Positions 8,964-19,192 of a stretch of 64,000 nt of DNA are shown one piece after another. The stretch's first letter is position 1. Each line of letters begins with the position of its first letter. A model generated the notes under the pieces. The model was given only the letters and a program-made list of their open reading frames with translations. It was not told where the DNA came from and did not search any database. The position numbers were made by a program, and so were the translations under genes. This stretch comes from Methylobacter sp. (GTDB taxonomy: Bacteria; Pseudomonadota; Gammaproteobacteria; Methylococcales; Methylomonadaceae), in NCBI RefSeq assembly GCF_023227905.1, contig NZ_JALOCF010000001.1, positions 109,164 through 173,163 of the forward strand, read 5' to 3'.

Positions 8964-9491
8964 TTATAGAGGGCTGACTTTGACGACAACGCCAAACTTT
9001 GGATGATCCAGATAATAGACGTCGTTCAGTTTAATGGCGCGCTTTTCATTTAACCGGTAAATTACCGAGCCATCACCCGAACTAGCGGTAAGTTCCAGAT
9101 CAACGGCCAACTGTAATCCTTGGCCCTGTTGAATTTGGAGATAACCATTCAACTTTCCGTCGGGGTCCTGAATATGAACAGGAGCGCTCAGCTCCCCTGC
9201 CGCTTTCGGCTGAACCCAGGCAACATGCATGATAGGCCTGTAAGCCGAATCCTTGGCTATTGCCGCATAGCTGTTGTCCAATGTGGCGGCATCCGGTTTG
9301 TTATAAGCGGACAGTTCAGTCAAGCCAGACGGCCAGCTGATTTCGCTGGTTGTTTGCTCAAAAACTTCGGTAGTGGGCATGGCCTGCGAAAAGACCATAA
9401 GCTCTATCTGATAAGCGCTGTTTTCCGCTAAAGCAGGGCTGCAAAACAGCATAGCCGCCAGACTGTAAGCCATTATTTTAAGCATCGTCAT
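8964..9491 (-). CDS. CsiV-family periplasmic peptidoglycan-binding protein
   Basis: 175 residues with a signal peptide (MAYSLAAMLFCSPALA, cut before ENSAYQ). The mature part starts YQIELMVFSQ, the opening strand typical of CsiV proteins, and ends with a beta-rich region containing LDHPKFGVVV. CsiV was described in Shewanella-related bacteria as a peptidoglycan-binding septal protein; the family is also found directly after mfd in Pseudomonas, as here. It overlaps mfd by 14 bases, so the two are translationally coupled. At 175 residues it is shorter than the characterised protein. Confidence 0.72.
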   Translation of the reverse strand: MTMLKIMAYSLAAMLFCSPALAENSAYQIELMVFSQAMPTTEVFEQTTSEISWPSGLTELSAYNKPDAATLDNSYAAIAKDSAYRPIMHVAWVQPKAAGELSAPVHIQDPDGKLNGYLQIQQGQGLQLAVDLELTASSGDGSVIYRLNEKRAIKLNDVYYLDHPKFGVVVKVSPL

Positions 9492-12400
9492 TTTTTACCG
9501 CCGGTTTGATGGTTAATTTGTCCAGCAACTCGGTTATAAACTCAAGCTTCTGCTCGGTCGCTTCAAACGGCTTGATAAACCTTAACTTGTCCGCACCGTC
9601 GAATTTATAAACCTGCGCCTGGGTTTGTATCAGGGATATCAACTGATCGGTATTAATGTTCGGCGTCGCCGAAAAAATAATGCGCCCGCCGCCGGCGTTG
9701 GCCTCTATTTTCTTGACGCCCAGTTTTTCGGCCTGCTGCTTGAGTTCAGCGACGCTGAACAATGTTTTCACGGGCTCCGGAAATAAGCCGAAACGATCGA
9801 TCATTTCGACCTGCAACTCGCGCAAATCATCCTTGGTTTCAGTATTGGATATGCGCTTGTACAGCACCAGGCGGCCATGAATATCCGGCAGATAATCTTC
9901 CGGAATCAATGCGGAAGTTTGCAGATCGACTTCCGGCCCACGGTCTATCGGCGTGTCGAGTTCCGGCTGCTTGCCGGATTTTAATGCATTGACCGCACGC
10001 TCCAGCAACTCGGTGTACAGCGTAAAGCCGATTTCCTGGATTTGCCCGCTTTGATCATCGCCGAGCAATTCGCCCGCACCGCGAATTTCCATGTCGTGCG
10101 ACGACAGCATAAATCCCGCGCCCAGATCGCCGGAGGCCTCGACCGCTTCCAGTCGCTTGATAGCGTCTTTGCTCAACAAGGATTTTGGCGGCACGACAAA
10201 ATACGCATAAGCCCGATGATGCGAACGCCCTACCCGGCCGCGCAATTGGTGCAATTGCGCCAAGCCCAGTTTATCGGCGCGATTGATGATAATGGTATTG
10301 GCGCTGGGAATATCGATGCCGCTTTCAATAATCGTGGAACACAACAACAGGTTAAAGCGTTGGTGGTAAAAATCCAACATAATGCGCTCCAGCTCGCGTT
10401 CCGGCATTTGCCCGTGCGCCATTTCAATTCGTGCTTCAGGCACCAGCGTTTCCAATTCCCTGGCCATTTTTTCCATCGATTTAACATCGTTATGTAAAAA
10501 AAACACCTGGCCGCCGCGCTTGATTTCACGCAAGCAGGCTTCCTTGATCTGCGCGTCTATCCATTCGCTGATAAAAGTTTTGATCGCATGCCGATTGGGC
10601 GGCGGGCTGGCGATAATGGAAATATCCCTCAAGCCCGACATCGCCATATTCAACGTACGAGGAATCGGCGTTGCGGTCAGGGTCAGCATGTCCAACTCGT
10701 TACGCAGTTTTTTGAAGTGTTCCTTTTGGGTCACGCCGAAACGGTGCTCTTCATCAATCACCACCAGCCCCAGCGCTTTGTACTTGATCTCTTTCGACAA
10801 CAGCTTGTGCGTACCGATCACAATATCGACCTTGCCCTGCTCCAGATCATCGGTAATTTCTTTTTGCTGTTTTGGGGTAACGAAACGCGACAGCACTTCG
10901 ACGCGCACCGGCCAATCGGCAAAACGGTCGCGGAAATTCTGGTAATGCTGCTGAGCCAGCAACGTGGTCGGCACCAAAACCGCCACCTGCTTGCCGTTTT
11001 GCACGGCGATAAAGGCCGCGCGCATCGACACTTCGGTTTTCCCGAAACCGACATCGCCGCAGATGACCCGGTCCATCGGATGAGGGCTGGCCATGTCGTC
11101 CAGTATCGCCTCGATGGCGGTTTGCTGATCCGGCGTTTCTTCAAACGGGAACGCATCGGCAAAAGCCGCGTATTCGACATTTTCAACCGCAAAAGCATGG
11201 CCTTGCTTGACCGCTCTTTTGGCATGAATCTCCAGTAATTCCGCGGCGACATCGCGGATGCGCTTAATGGCCTTTTGCTTGGCTTTGCTCCACTGGTCGC
11301 CGCCCAGCTTATGCAACGGCGCATTTTCCGGGCTCATACCGGTGTAGCGACCGATCACATGCAGGGACGAAACCGGCACATAAAGTTTGTCGTGGTTCGC
11401 GTATTCCAGGGTCAGAAATTCCGATGCAATACCGGCAATCTCCAAAGTCTGCAAGCCCACATAGCGGCCGACGCCGTGCTCCTGATGCACGACCGGCGAA
11501 CCGATGGTCAGTTCATTCAGGTTATTGACGATATTTTCGAGTTCATGCGCGCCGGATTTGCGGCGTCTGCGCCGTTGCTGGGCCTTTTCGCCGGACAGCA
11601 GGCTTTCGGTGATAATGGCAAGCGCAGGATTCTCAAGCAGCAAGCCATGATCCATCGGTGCAACAGTAAGGCACGGCGATACTTCGGATTGCAGAAATTT
11701 ATCCCAGTTTTCAATCTGTTTGACGGTAATTTTGTACTGCCTTAATTTGTCCATTAAGGCTTCGCGGCGACCCGCCGATTCCGAGACAAACAAAATCTTG
11801 CCGGCAAAGCCGCCAACAAACTGCTGCAATGCCTGGGCAGGCTGCTCCAGCTTGGCATCGATGGTGACATTGGGCAGTGGACGGCAGTTGAAAGCGATGC
11901 TGCCCTCGGCAATTACTGCTGCATCCATTCCGTCGAGAATAATCCGGGCAAAGGCCCCGGTTCGTTGCGCCAGCTCATCCGTGGACAGAAATAACAGTTC
12001 CGGCTTCAGCAGCGGCCTGTCCACATCGTATTTCCGCTGCTGGAACCTGTCCTCGGCTTCGGCATAAAAAGCGCGCGATGTTGCATCAAAAGTGTCCGAC
12101 GTCACCAACACCGCCGATGCCGGCAGGTAATCGAATAAGGACGCCATGCGCTCTACAAACAACGGCAAATAATATTCGATGCCGCCGGGCGCGATGCCTT
12201 TACTGACATCCAGATAAAAATGATTCTTGGGCGAAGTTTCCGGAAAAGCCTCCCTGAAGGCCTGGCGAAAACACTTGATGGCCTCATCGGTAAACGGAAA
12301 CTCCCGCGCAGGATATAACTGAATCCGGTCGATTTTTTCCAATGACCGTTGCGTTTCGGGATCGAAAGTGCGGATGGATTCGATTTCTTCATCGAATAAT

Positions 12401-12960
12401 TCAATACGGTACGGCACCTTGCTGCCCATAGGGAACAAATCGACTATCGAGCCCCTGACCGCGAATTCGCCGTGTTGGTAAACCTGCGAAACGCAATGGT
12501 AACCCACGCTTTCCAGCTTGATGCGGTTCAGTTCCAGATTAAAATCATCGCCGACTTTAACGGCAAAACTATTGGCCAAAACATGTTCGCGGGGCGCCAA
12601 GCGGTGCATCAATGTCGTCACCGAAACCACCAGCGCGCCGCGTTTCACTTGCGGCAATAACGCCAGCGTCTTTAAGCGTTCCGAGATAATTTCCGGCAAC
12701 GGCGAGAAAACATCGTAAGGCAAGGTTTCCCAATCGGGGAAATGCAAGATGGGGTGTTCATTTTGCAAGAAAAACGCTAGCTCATGCTCAAGCCGCAAAG
12801 CGGTCTGATTATCCGGCGTGACAATAACAAATAGGCGATCTTCATTTTTAATGGCCGAAGCCAGCGCCAGAGAGTCACCGCAGCCTGTCAAACCCGTCCA
12901 GGTGAGGGTTTGATTATTTTGATGCGGAATTTGCGGTGAGAAAATCAAATTGTTAGCCAT
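9478..12960 (-). CDS. mfd: Transcription-repair coupling factor Mfd
   Basis: 1160 residues, full length. N-terminal UvrB-homology region, RNA-polymerase interaction domain (about VHQEHGVGRYVGLQ onward), then the RecG-like translocase with Walker A GDVGFGKTEV, DEEHRFG and TATPIPRTLN, and a C-terminal regulatory domain. Mfd removes stalled RNA polymerase from damaged template strands and recruits UvrA. The ATG has an AAGG ribosome site 6 bases upstream. A small hairpin (TTCCACGC / GCGTGGAA at about 12980-12998) sits in the leader. Confidence 0.98.
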   Translation of the reverse strand: MANNLIFSPQIPHQNNQTLTWTGLTGCGDSLALASAIKNEDRLFVIVTPDNQTALRLEHELAFFLQNEHPILHFPDWETLPYDVFSPLPEIISERLKTLALLPQVKRGALVVSVTTLMHRLAPREHVLANSFAVKVGDDFNLELNRIKLESVGYHCVSQVYQHGEFAVRGSIVDLFPMGSKVPYRIELFDEEIESIRTFDPETQRSLEKIDRIQLYPAREFPFTDEAIKCFRQAFREAFPETSPKNHFYLDVSKGIAPGGIEYYLPLFVERMASLFDYLPASAVLVTSDTFDATSRAFYAEAEDRFQQRKYDVDRPLLKPELLFLSTDELAQRTGAFARIILDGMDAAVIAEGSIAFNCRPLPNVTIDAKLEQPAQALQQFVGGFAGKILFVSESAGRREALMDKLRQYKITVKQIENWDKFLQSEVSPCLTVAPMDHGLLLENPALAIITESLLSGEKAQQRRRRRKSGAHELENIVNNLNELTIGSPVVHQEHGVGRYVGLQTLEIAGIASEFLTLEYANHDKLYVPVSSLHVIGRYTGMSPENAPLHKLGGDQWSKAKQKAIKRIRDVAAELLEIHAKRAVKQGHAFAVENVEYAAFADAFPFEETPDQQTAIEAILDDMASPHPMDRVICGDVGFGKTEVSMRAAFIAVQNGKQVAVLVPTTLLAQQHYQNFRDRFADWPVRVEVLSRFVTPKQQKEITDDLEQGKVDIVIGTHKLLSKEIKYKALGLVVIDEEHRFGVTQKEHFKKLRNELDMLTLTATPIPRTLNMAMSGLRDISIIASPPPNRHAIKTFISEWIDAQIKEACLREIKRGGQVFFLHNDVKSMEKMARELETLVPEARIEMAHGQMPERELERIMLDFYHQRFNLLLCSTIIESGIDIPSANTIIINRADKLGLAQLHQLRGRVGRSHHRAYAYFVVPPKSLLSKDAIKRLEAVEASGDLGAGFMLSSHDMEIRGAGELLGDDQSGQIQEIGFTLYTELLERAVNALKSGKQPELDTPIDRGPEVDLQTSALIPEDYLPDIHGRLVLYKRISNTETKDDLRELQVEMIDRFGLFPEPVKTLFSVAELKQQAEKLGVKKIEANAGGGRIIFSATPNINTDQLISLIQTQAQVYKFDGADKLRFIKPFEATEQKLEFITELLDKLTIKPAVKNDDA

Positions 12961-13253
12961 TAAAAGCCTTATGTCTCATTTCCACGCACCGCGTGGAATA
13001 TACAGTTAAGGCGCGTTGCGCCACAAAGTACAGCCTGTAAGGACTGGAGTTATTTCAATATTATAGCCGCATAAACAGGCTAATGTACGGGCTATCAATG
13101 CGTATGTAATTCATTGCGTCGCCTTTTAGTAACAGCTTGCAGTAAGGTACAATAATTGCCAGTTGTGCCAATACATCGAAGACGACATGAACAGCAACAA
13201 ACCATTGCCTGCTACCATGTTGATCAAATTTTAATCAAACAAGGAGTAACACC

Positions 13254-13649
13254 ATGAAAAAAAGTTTGTTTCTGACTATATCAATGCTGATCTCCGGTAA
13301 CGTCTTTGCCGCTACCGATCATTATGTACTGCGCGACGGCGACACTGTCCGTCACCTTAAAGTTACCCAAATACCCAATGACGATTACGTTGTCAGCGCC
13401 GACGTCGACTTTGATTCTGCCGCCGAAAAAGCCCACTGCTCCGAGACTATTACCGGTAAAGCCAAAAGCACCGGCGAAAACGAGCTGGTCCTGAAAAAAC
13501 ATTCCGAAAGCGAAGCCAGCTTTTGCGAACTGAAAATAAAGCTCAGCCCGAACGGCGCAAAAATTGAAGAATCAAAAGATTGCGGCACCTTTACCGTAAA
13601 AAAATGTCACTTTTCCAGCGGCGACAAGGAACTGATTAAAGCTAAATAA
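13254..13649 (+). CDS. Hypothetical secreted protein with four cysteines
   Basis: 131 residues: a clear signal peptide (MKKSLFLTISMLISGNVFA, cut before ATDHY) and a mature domain of about 112 residues. Four cysteines (in KAHCSE, SFCEL, KDCGT, KKCHF) probably form two disulphides, which fits a periplasmic location. A perfect AAGGAG ribosome site precedes the ATG. I do not recognise the family. It stands alone between mfd (divergent) and a peptide transporter. Confidence 0.78.
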   Translation: MKKSLFLTISMLISGNVFAATDHYVLRDGDTVRHLKVTQIPNDDYVVSADVDFDSAAEKAHCSETITGKAKSTGENELVLKKHSESEASFCELKIKLSPNGAKIEESKDCGTFTVKKCHFSSGDKELIKAK

Positions 13650-13938
13650 TGCATGCCTGTAGGATGCAGTGACGCATACCTGTCAACATTGCAGTGGCCG
13701 TCTTCATCTTTTATCCTGACGGCCACAACAGTATCAATCAAACAGGCGCTGATCGACATCGCCCCAAGTGCCTCTTCAATATTTAAGCCTCCATGCAGGC
13801 GCTTGACGCAAATATAAAGTTCGACCGCGCATAACGCTTTCCGGCGCAAGCCGGTTTGGATACCGCTCCCGCTCCCGTGTTATGGCGGGCATGGCAGTTT
13901 ACGGAAATGGCATCAGAATCAATGAGGTGTATCATTTT

Positions 13939-15297
13939 ATGAAAATCCCATATCTTACCGCCCCAGTTCCTTCCACTGAGATACCCGCCGGCATTCCTTT
14001 CATCATCGGCAACGAGCTTGCCGAACGCTTTAGTTACTACGGCATGCGGGCTGTTTTGGTGGTATTCATGACCCAATACCTGATGGATGCCGACGGCAGA
14101 TTTGCGCCGATGACCTCAACCGAGGCTCAGGCGTATTTTCACTTATTTGTGTCCATTACCTATTTCACGCCGCTGCTAGGCGCGTTGCTGGCCGATGGCT
14201 TGTGGGGCAAGTACCGGACGATCATGTCATTATCCATCGTTTATTGCTTGGGTCTTTTCTGTCTGGCACTGGATAACACACGAACCGGCCTGCTAGTGGG
14301 ACAGGCATTAATCGCATTGGGCGCCGGCGGCATCAAGCCCTGTGTGTCTGCGCATGTTGGCGACCAGTTTGGCAGCGGCAATCGGCATCTGCTTGGCAAG
14401 GTGTTCAGCTGGTTTTACCTGACGATTAACTTGGGAGCTTTTATTGCTATGTTGCTGGTGCCTTGGCTGCTCAAAACCCAGGGCGCGCCGGTTGCTTTTC
14501 TGGTGCCGGGCTTGTTAATGCTGTCGGCAACGCTGCTATTCTGGTCGGGACGGTACCGATTCGTACATATCCCGCCTACCGGCATGAACTTTGTACGTGA
14601 AGCCCTAAGTGGCGAAGGTCTGCGTATTCTGGGCCGGTTAAGCGGGATTTATTTGTTCATTGCGATGTTTTGGGCCTTATTCGACCAGAACAGTTCATCC
14701 TGGGTCTTGCAGGCACAACATATGGACAGACGGATATTCGGTATCGAGATATTGCCCTCGCAGATTCAAGCCGCCAATCCATTACTGATCGTCCTGCTCA
14801 TCCCCCTGTTTCACCGGTATATCTATCCGGAATTGGGCAAGCATACTAGCTTGGGTTATCTGAACAAAATCACGATTGGCCTGTTTATCACATTCCTGTC
14901 GTTTGTGTTGATCGCTTTCATTCAGTTGCGTATAGATGCAGGGTTTCCGCCCAACATTGCCTGGCAGTTGCTGGCTTACCTGTTGCTGACCTCGGCTGAG
15001 GTGATGGTTTCGATCACCTGCCTTGAGTTTTCTTATACTCAAGCACCAAAATCGATGAAATCCCTGGTAATGTCGCTTTATATGGCGGCCGTTGCGCTTG
15101 GCAACCTGTTTACCAGCGCGGTGAATTTTTTCATTGGCAATCCCGACGGTTCCAGCGATCTTGCCGGAGCCGGCTACTTCTGGTTTTTCGCCGCCTTGAT
15201 GCTGGCAACAGCCGTAGGGTTTGTTTGGTATAGCCGGCATTATCAGGAACAGACTTACCTGCAAGAAGAGGTCAAACCGGGCGGCAATGACTTCTAA
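13939..15297 (+). CDS. POT-family proton-coupled oligopeptide transporter
   Basis: 452 residues from the ATG at 13939. I prefer this to the in-frame ATG at 13882 because GAGGTG lies 9 bases before it and the family normally begins close to the first helix. The POT signature ERFSYYGMRAVLVVF is in helix 1, and about 12-14 hydrophobic segments follow. POT proteins import di- and tripeptides with protons across the inner membrane. The exact substrate cannot be read from sequence. It stands alone. Confidence 0.9.
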   Translation: MKIPYLTAPVPSTEIPAGIPFIIGNELAERFSYYGMRAVLVVFMTQYLMDADGRFAPMTSTEAQAYFHLFVSITYFTPLLGALLADGLWGKYRTIMSLSIVYCLGLFCLALDNTRTGLLVGQALIALGAGGIKPCVSAHVGDQFGSGNRHLLGKVFSWFYLTINLGAFIAMLLVPWLLKTQGAPVAFLVPGLLMLSATLLFWSGRYRFVHIPPTGMNFVREALSGEGLRILGRLSGIYLFIAMFWALFDQNSSSWVLQAQHMDRRIFGIEILPSQIQAANPLLIVLLIPLFHRYIYPELGKHTSLGYLNKITIGLFITFLSFVLIAFIQLRIDAGFPPNIAWQLLAYLLLTSAEVMVSITCLEFSYTQAPKSMKSLVMSLYMAAVALGNLFTSAVNFFIGNPDGSSDLAGAGYFWFFAALMLATAVGFVWYSRHYQEQTYLQEEVKPGGNDF

Positions 15298-15428
15298 ATC
15301 GCGCGCTTAGAGAGTACAGTTAAACTTATATATGCCGCTTCGCTTTTTGCATACGGGCTTCAAATAGCCGCCATGCTATGCATGCTCGACGGCGTCAATG
15401 CTTTTTTCCATCAAAACATCAAGGTTCT

Positions 15429-16763
15429 ATGAATCATTTTTTACCGCTCGTTGCCGCTTTATTGCTGGTTGTACTCAACGGCTTTTTTGTGGCCGCAGAG
15501 TTCGGCCTCGTCAAGCTGCGACAAACGCGCATTCGTTCGATTGTTAAAACACAGGGTTGGCGCGGGCGCATTTTAGGGCTGGTGCATGCAAAACTGGACG
15601 CCTATTTATCGGCGTGCCAGCTGGGCATTACGCTCGCCTCGCTTGGCCTGGGCTGGATCGGCGAACCGGCCTTCGCCGACCTGCTGGAACCGGTATTCGC
15701 CAGGATAAATATCACGTCGCCGGAAATGATCCACGGCATCTCATTCGCCTTCGCCTTTTCGATAATCTCGTTTCTGCATATTGTCGTCGGCGAGCTTGCG
15801 CCAAAATCGCTGGCGATCCGTAACCCTGAAAAGGTCGGCTTATGGAGCGCCGCGCCGCTCTACGGATTCTATTGGCTGATGTATCCTGCGATTTGGCTGC
15901 TGAATTCCAGTGCCAATTTAGTGTTGCGCCTATTCGGTTTAAACGGCGCTCATGGTCATGACGCCCACTATTCGGCAAACGAGCTTAAACTGATTTTACG
16001 CAGCAACCTTCCCGATGAGCGGTTTAGCCGCGACGAGTGGAATATTCTGGCGAAAACGCTCGATGTCAGCGAACTTGAGGTGTCCGACCTGATGCGCCCG
16101 ATCCATGAGATCGTTTCATTGCACCGCAACGCGTCCTTGCAAAAAAACCTGCAAACCATGTCTCAAAAACGCTACAGCCGTTATCCCTATTTCGACGCCA
16201 ACGATATTGATGTATTGGGAGTGATTCATTTAAAAGATTTATTTTTCGCTCAGCAAGAAGGCAAAACGATTGACGATTTGAGCAATTACTTGCGGCCTGT
16301 CCCGTACATTCAGCCGCACGCGCCTGCGCTGGAATTATTCCGTCAATTTCGTATGGGAACATCACACTTTGCCATTATTGGTCAAAAAGGGCAAAAGCCG
16401 CAGGGCTTCATCACCCTGGATAATTTGTTAAGCGCAATGGTCGGCGAGATACGCGACGAATTCCGCCCCAACAACAATGATTGGACGCGGCTCGATGACG
16501 GCACGCTGATCGGTAAAGGCAGTCTGCCGATATTTTCGCTGGAGCGAATTATGGGAATTGATATCGAGAACGAAGAACTTGAGCTGGAGGATGAAGTCTC
16601 AATCGGCGGGCTTATCATGGCCAAACTGCGCAACATTCCGATGGAAGGTCAAAGAATTGAGTTTAGGCAATTCGATGTCGTGGTCAGGAAAATGAATGAA
16701 TCGCGTGTCGTCTTTGTCCAGATTTATCCCAATGAAACATCCGATTTAGAGATGATTCATTAA
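15429..16763 (+). CDS. DUF21/CBS/CorC_HlyC integral membrane protein (UPF0053)
   Basis: 444 residues from the ATG at 15429; the in-frame ATG at 15378 would add 17 basic residues before the first membrane helix, which is unusual for the family. The N-terminal DUF21 domain (about residues 1-190) has four hydrophobic segments and the FFVAAEFGLVKLRQTRI opening. Two CBS domains follow (from VSDLMRPIHEIVSLH) and then the CorC_HlyC domain (DEVSIGGLIMAKLRNIP). Members are linked to Mg, Co or Na transport. This is the membrane-anchored relative of the CorC at 2461-3303. Confidence 0.9.
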   Translation: MNHFLPLVAALLLVVLNGFFVAAEFGLVKLRQTRIRSIVKTQGWRGRILGLVHAKLDAYLSACQLGITLASLGLGWIGEPAFADLLEPVFARINITSPEMIHGISFAFAFSIISFLHIVVGELAPKSLAIRNPEKVGLWSAAPLYGFYWLMYPAIWLLNSSANLVLRLFGLNGAHGHDAHYSANELKLILRSNLPDERFSRDEWNILAKTLDVSELEVSDLMRPIHEIVSLHRNASLQKNLQTMSQKRYSRYPYFDANDIDVLGVIHLKDLFFAQQEGKTIDDLSNYLRPVPYIQPHAPALELFRQFRMGTSHFAIIGQKGQKPQGFITLDNLLSAMVGEIRDEFRPNNNDWTRLDDGTLIGKGSLPIFSLERIMGIDIENEELELEDEVSIGGLIMAKLRNIPMEGQRIEFRQFDVVVRKMNESRVVFVQIYPNETSDLEMIH

Positions 16764-16796
16764 GCCGGCGGCATTGGGATACAAGTAACCTGCTAT

Positions 16797-16826
16797 AAAA
16801 ACCGCAACCCTATCGTTGCGGTTTTT
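16797..16826. terminator. Bidirectional intrinsic terminator
   Basis: A perfect 12-bp stem (AAAAACCGCAAC / GTTGCGGTTTTT) with a 6-base loop, giving a T-run on both strands. It sits between two convergent genes, the DUF21/CBS gene and a lipoprotein gene, and can terminate both. Confidence 0.88.
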
Positions 16827-16845
16827 ATACGCGTCAAAATCCATT

Positions 16846-17157
16846 TTATTTTTTTATGCTCTTATAGCTCTCCTCGCTTTCGAGCTTCACTTTTTCACCC
16901 TCTGCAATCAGCCGGTTGCCTTCATCAATTTTATTTTGACCTTCCCGAACCAATATATTGCCGCGATCAACCATTTGCTTACCTTTTTTCCATCTATCGC
17001 CCAAGTTCGCGATACCCTGGCTTTCGCTCAGCATTTGTTCGCCGGAAAGAATTGGCTCAGACACAGGCACAGGATCGGACGCACAACCGCCAAGAAACAA
17101 AGCCAGGCAAGCGGCAGCTAGATTCAGATTCGGTCTGACAGTGAAACCATTTTGCAT
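16846..17157 (-). CDS. Small hypothetical lipoprotein
   Basis: 103 residues with a lipobox LGGC at about residues 22-25 after a hydrophobic stretch. The mature part is charged and predicted almost all helical (repeated RxGxxxVxEGQxKIDEGNRLIAEGEKV pattern, shown here as a spaced motif), resembling short coiled-coil lipoproteins that pack along the envelope. Family not recognised. It ends 20 bases from a strong bidirectional terminator. Confidence 0.75.
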   Translation of the reverse strand: MQNGFTVRPNLNLAAACLALFLGGCASDPVPVSEPILSGEQMLSESQGIANLGDRWKKGKQMVDRGNILVREGQNKIDEGNRLIAEGEKVKLESEESYKSIKK

Positions 17158-17319
17158 AATCAGTTACTCTTAAAGTTAGAATGGGTATAAAGCCGGGTAA
17201 TTTTACAAAACGCCCTACAGGTTGCAATGATTTTCTCATTGCCATCGCGAAAGCAAGCGCCTTAAAAGTGAGCCTGAGAAGCGACTATTGATGCTCGCGC
17301 TGTCCCTACTCATATCTGC

Positions 17320-18456
17320 TTAGTTGGACTGTTTAAAGGGCAGATAAGTGGCTGCATCCTGTTTATAGAGGCGCATGGCTTCTTGCTCCCCGACTAAAAA
17401 GCGTCCGATCGCTTTTGCAAACCGGTTATCCTTGATCCAATGCGCGGAATAAGTGGTGATAGGCTCAAATCCACGGGCAATCTTGTGTTCGCCTTGAGCG
17501 CCTGAATCAAAGCGCTGTAAGCCATGTTCAATGCAATAGTCCAACCCCTGGTAATAACAGGTCTCAAAATGCAGGCTATGGTGTTCTTCATCGCAGCCCC
17601 AGTAGCGGCCATACAAGGTGTCTGCGCCAATAAAACTTAGCGCTGCGGCAATATACTTATCTTCTTTAACTGCCAGAACCAGCAATAATTGCTCGCCCAT
17701 GGTTGCGGCTATTTGCTGAAAGAATGCCGGATTCAGGTACGGCTGCGAGCCTCTTTTTAAATAGGTCATCGTGTAAAAACGAAAAAACGCCCGCCATTGC
17801 GCTTCGCTGACGTCCGGCCCTGCAATACGCAGCAAACTGACGCCCTGCTCGCTAATCTTTCGGCGTTCGCGCTTGAGCATTTTGCGTTTACCGGCATTCA
17901 GGGTTTGCAGAAAATCGTTGAAGTCATGATAGCCCCGGTTGAACCAGTGGAACTGCACGCCCTCGCGAATACTCAAGCCCAATGACCGGAGTTGCTCTGC
18001 CTGGTGTTCGATAGGAAACAAGCAATGCCATGAAGAAATATCCCGCTGATCGGAAAGCTGTTTGATAAAGCCCAGTAATAACTGCACAACTTCGAGCGGG
18101 TCGGCAGCCGCTTTACTGACAATACGCGCTCCCTGGCAAGGCGTAAACGGGATGGCTGTCAACCATTTCGGGTAATAATCGAGTCCCTGCTGCCGGTAAG
18201 CCTGGGCCCAGGACTGGTCAAATACATATTCACCCCAGGAATGCCGTTTCAGATACAACGGCATAAAAGCAACCAGCTCCTCTTCATCCATAACCAGCAA
18301 ATGCGCAGGCTCCCAACCCGTTTGCGCGGATACCGAACCGCTTTGTTCCAGCGCCGATAAAAACTCATGCCGTAAAAACGGATAGGCGTCGCCGGCAAGT
18401 CGATTCCAGGCCGTACAATCCACTTGTGTCATACTATCGATTTGTTTTACTTCCAT
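17320..18456 (-). CDS. FemAB-like predicted N-acyltransferase (COG3146)
   Basis: 378 residues of the GNAT-superfamily group related to FemAB peptidyltransferases. Typical features are FLRHEFLSALE near the N-terminus, the YLKRHSWGEYVFDQSWAQAY block (about residues 65-85) and the C-terminal LHFETCYYQGLDYCIEHGL followed by GEHKIARGFEP. The family is annotated as peptidoglycan-biosynthesis-like but its acceptor is unknown. It shares a 52-base divergent promoter gap with the DUF938 methyltransferase. Confidence 0.85.
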   Translation of the reverse strand: MEVKQIDSMTQVDCTAWNRLAGDAYPFLRHEFLSALEQSGSVSAQTGWEPAHLLVMDEEELVAFMPLYLKRHSWGEYVFDQSWAQAYRQQGLDYYPKWLTAIPFTPCQGARIVSKAAADPLEVVQLLLGFIKQLSDQRDISSWHCLFPIEHQAEQLRSLGLSIREGVQFHWFNRGYHDFNDFLQTLNAGKRKMLKRERRKISEQGVSLLRIAGPDVSEAQWRAFFRFYTMTYLKRGSQPYLNPAFFQQIAATMGEQLLLVLAVKEDKYIAAALSFIGADTLYGRYWGCDEEHHSLHFETCYYQGLDYCIEHGLQRFDSGAQGEHKIARGFEPITTYSAHWIKDNRFAKAIGRFLVGEQEAMRLYKQDAATYLPFKQSN

Positions 18457-18508
18457 TTTTAAAAACAGTACAGTTAAAACAACACAATCATATCAACCTA
18501 TCCAGTAC

Positions 18509-19105
18509 ATGATCCACAAACCTTTTTCTCAGGCCTGTGAAAACAACAAAGACCCCATTTTACAGGTTATTAGAACGGTTTTTTGCCAGCCCACAACCGT
18601 TTGGGAAATCGGCAGCGGTACGGGTCAGCATGCTTGTTATTTTGCCAAACACCTGACGCATCTTGAATGGCAGCCTACCGACAGGAGTGAAAATATCCCC
18701 GGCATCGGTTTATGGCGGGAAGAAGCGAAACTAGCCAACTTGAAACCGCCATTAACGCTGGATGTTACGGATGCGCTGTGGCCATGCAGCTCTATTGACG
18801 CATTATTCACCGCCAATACGCTGCACATCATGAGCTGGGATGAAGTGCGAATACTGTTTGACCGCTTGGCCGAATATCTAAACGCAAAGGCGCTTATTTG
18901 TATTTACGGCCCGTTCAACTATAACGGCGCTTATACCAGCGACAGCAATGCTTATTTCGATCAATGGCTTAAAAGTCAAAATACCTTAAGCGGCATTAGA
19001 AACTTTGAAGACATCATGTCTTTATCGACATCCTGTGGCTTTAGCTTGTTAAACGATATTGCCATGCTCGCCAATAATCGTTTGCTGGTGCTGCAAAACA
19101 GCTGA
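18509..19105 (+). CDS. DUF938-family class I SAM-dependent methyltransferase
   Basis: 198 residues. Opening KPFSQACENNKDPILQVI and the SAM-binding motif WEIGSGTGQHACYFAKHL are characteristic of DUF938; motif II is QPTDRSENIPGI and motif IV ALFTANTLHIMSWDEV. The substrate is unknown. Divergent from the FemAB-like gene with only 52 bases between starts, so the two may be co-regulated. No clear ribosome site was seen. Confidence 0.88.
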   Translation: MIHKPFSQACENNKDPILQVIRTVFCQPTTVWEIGSGTGQHACYFAKHLTHLEWQPTDRSENIPGIGLWREEAKLANLKPPLTLDVTDALWPCSSIDALFTANTLHIMSWDEVRILFDRLAEYLNAKALICIYGPFNYNGAYTSDSNAYFDQWLKSQNTLSGIRNFEDIMSLSTSCGFSLLNDIAMLANNRLLVLQNS

Positions 19106-19192
19106 AAGCATTGGCTGTCGGCGATACTCGTCAACACCAACCTGAGTATTGGGGCAGGCCTTCAGGCTACTATTGAAAGCAGCCTGAAGCTT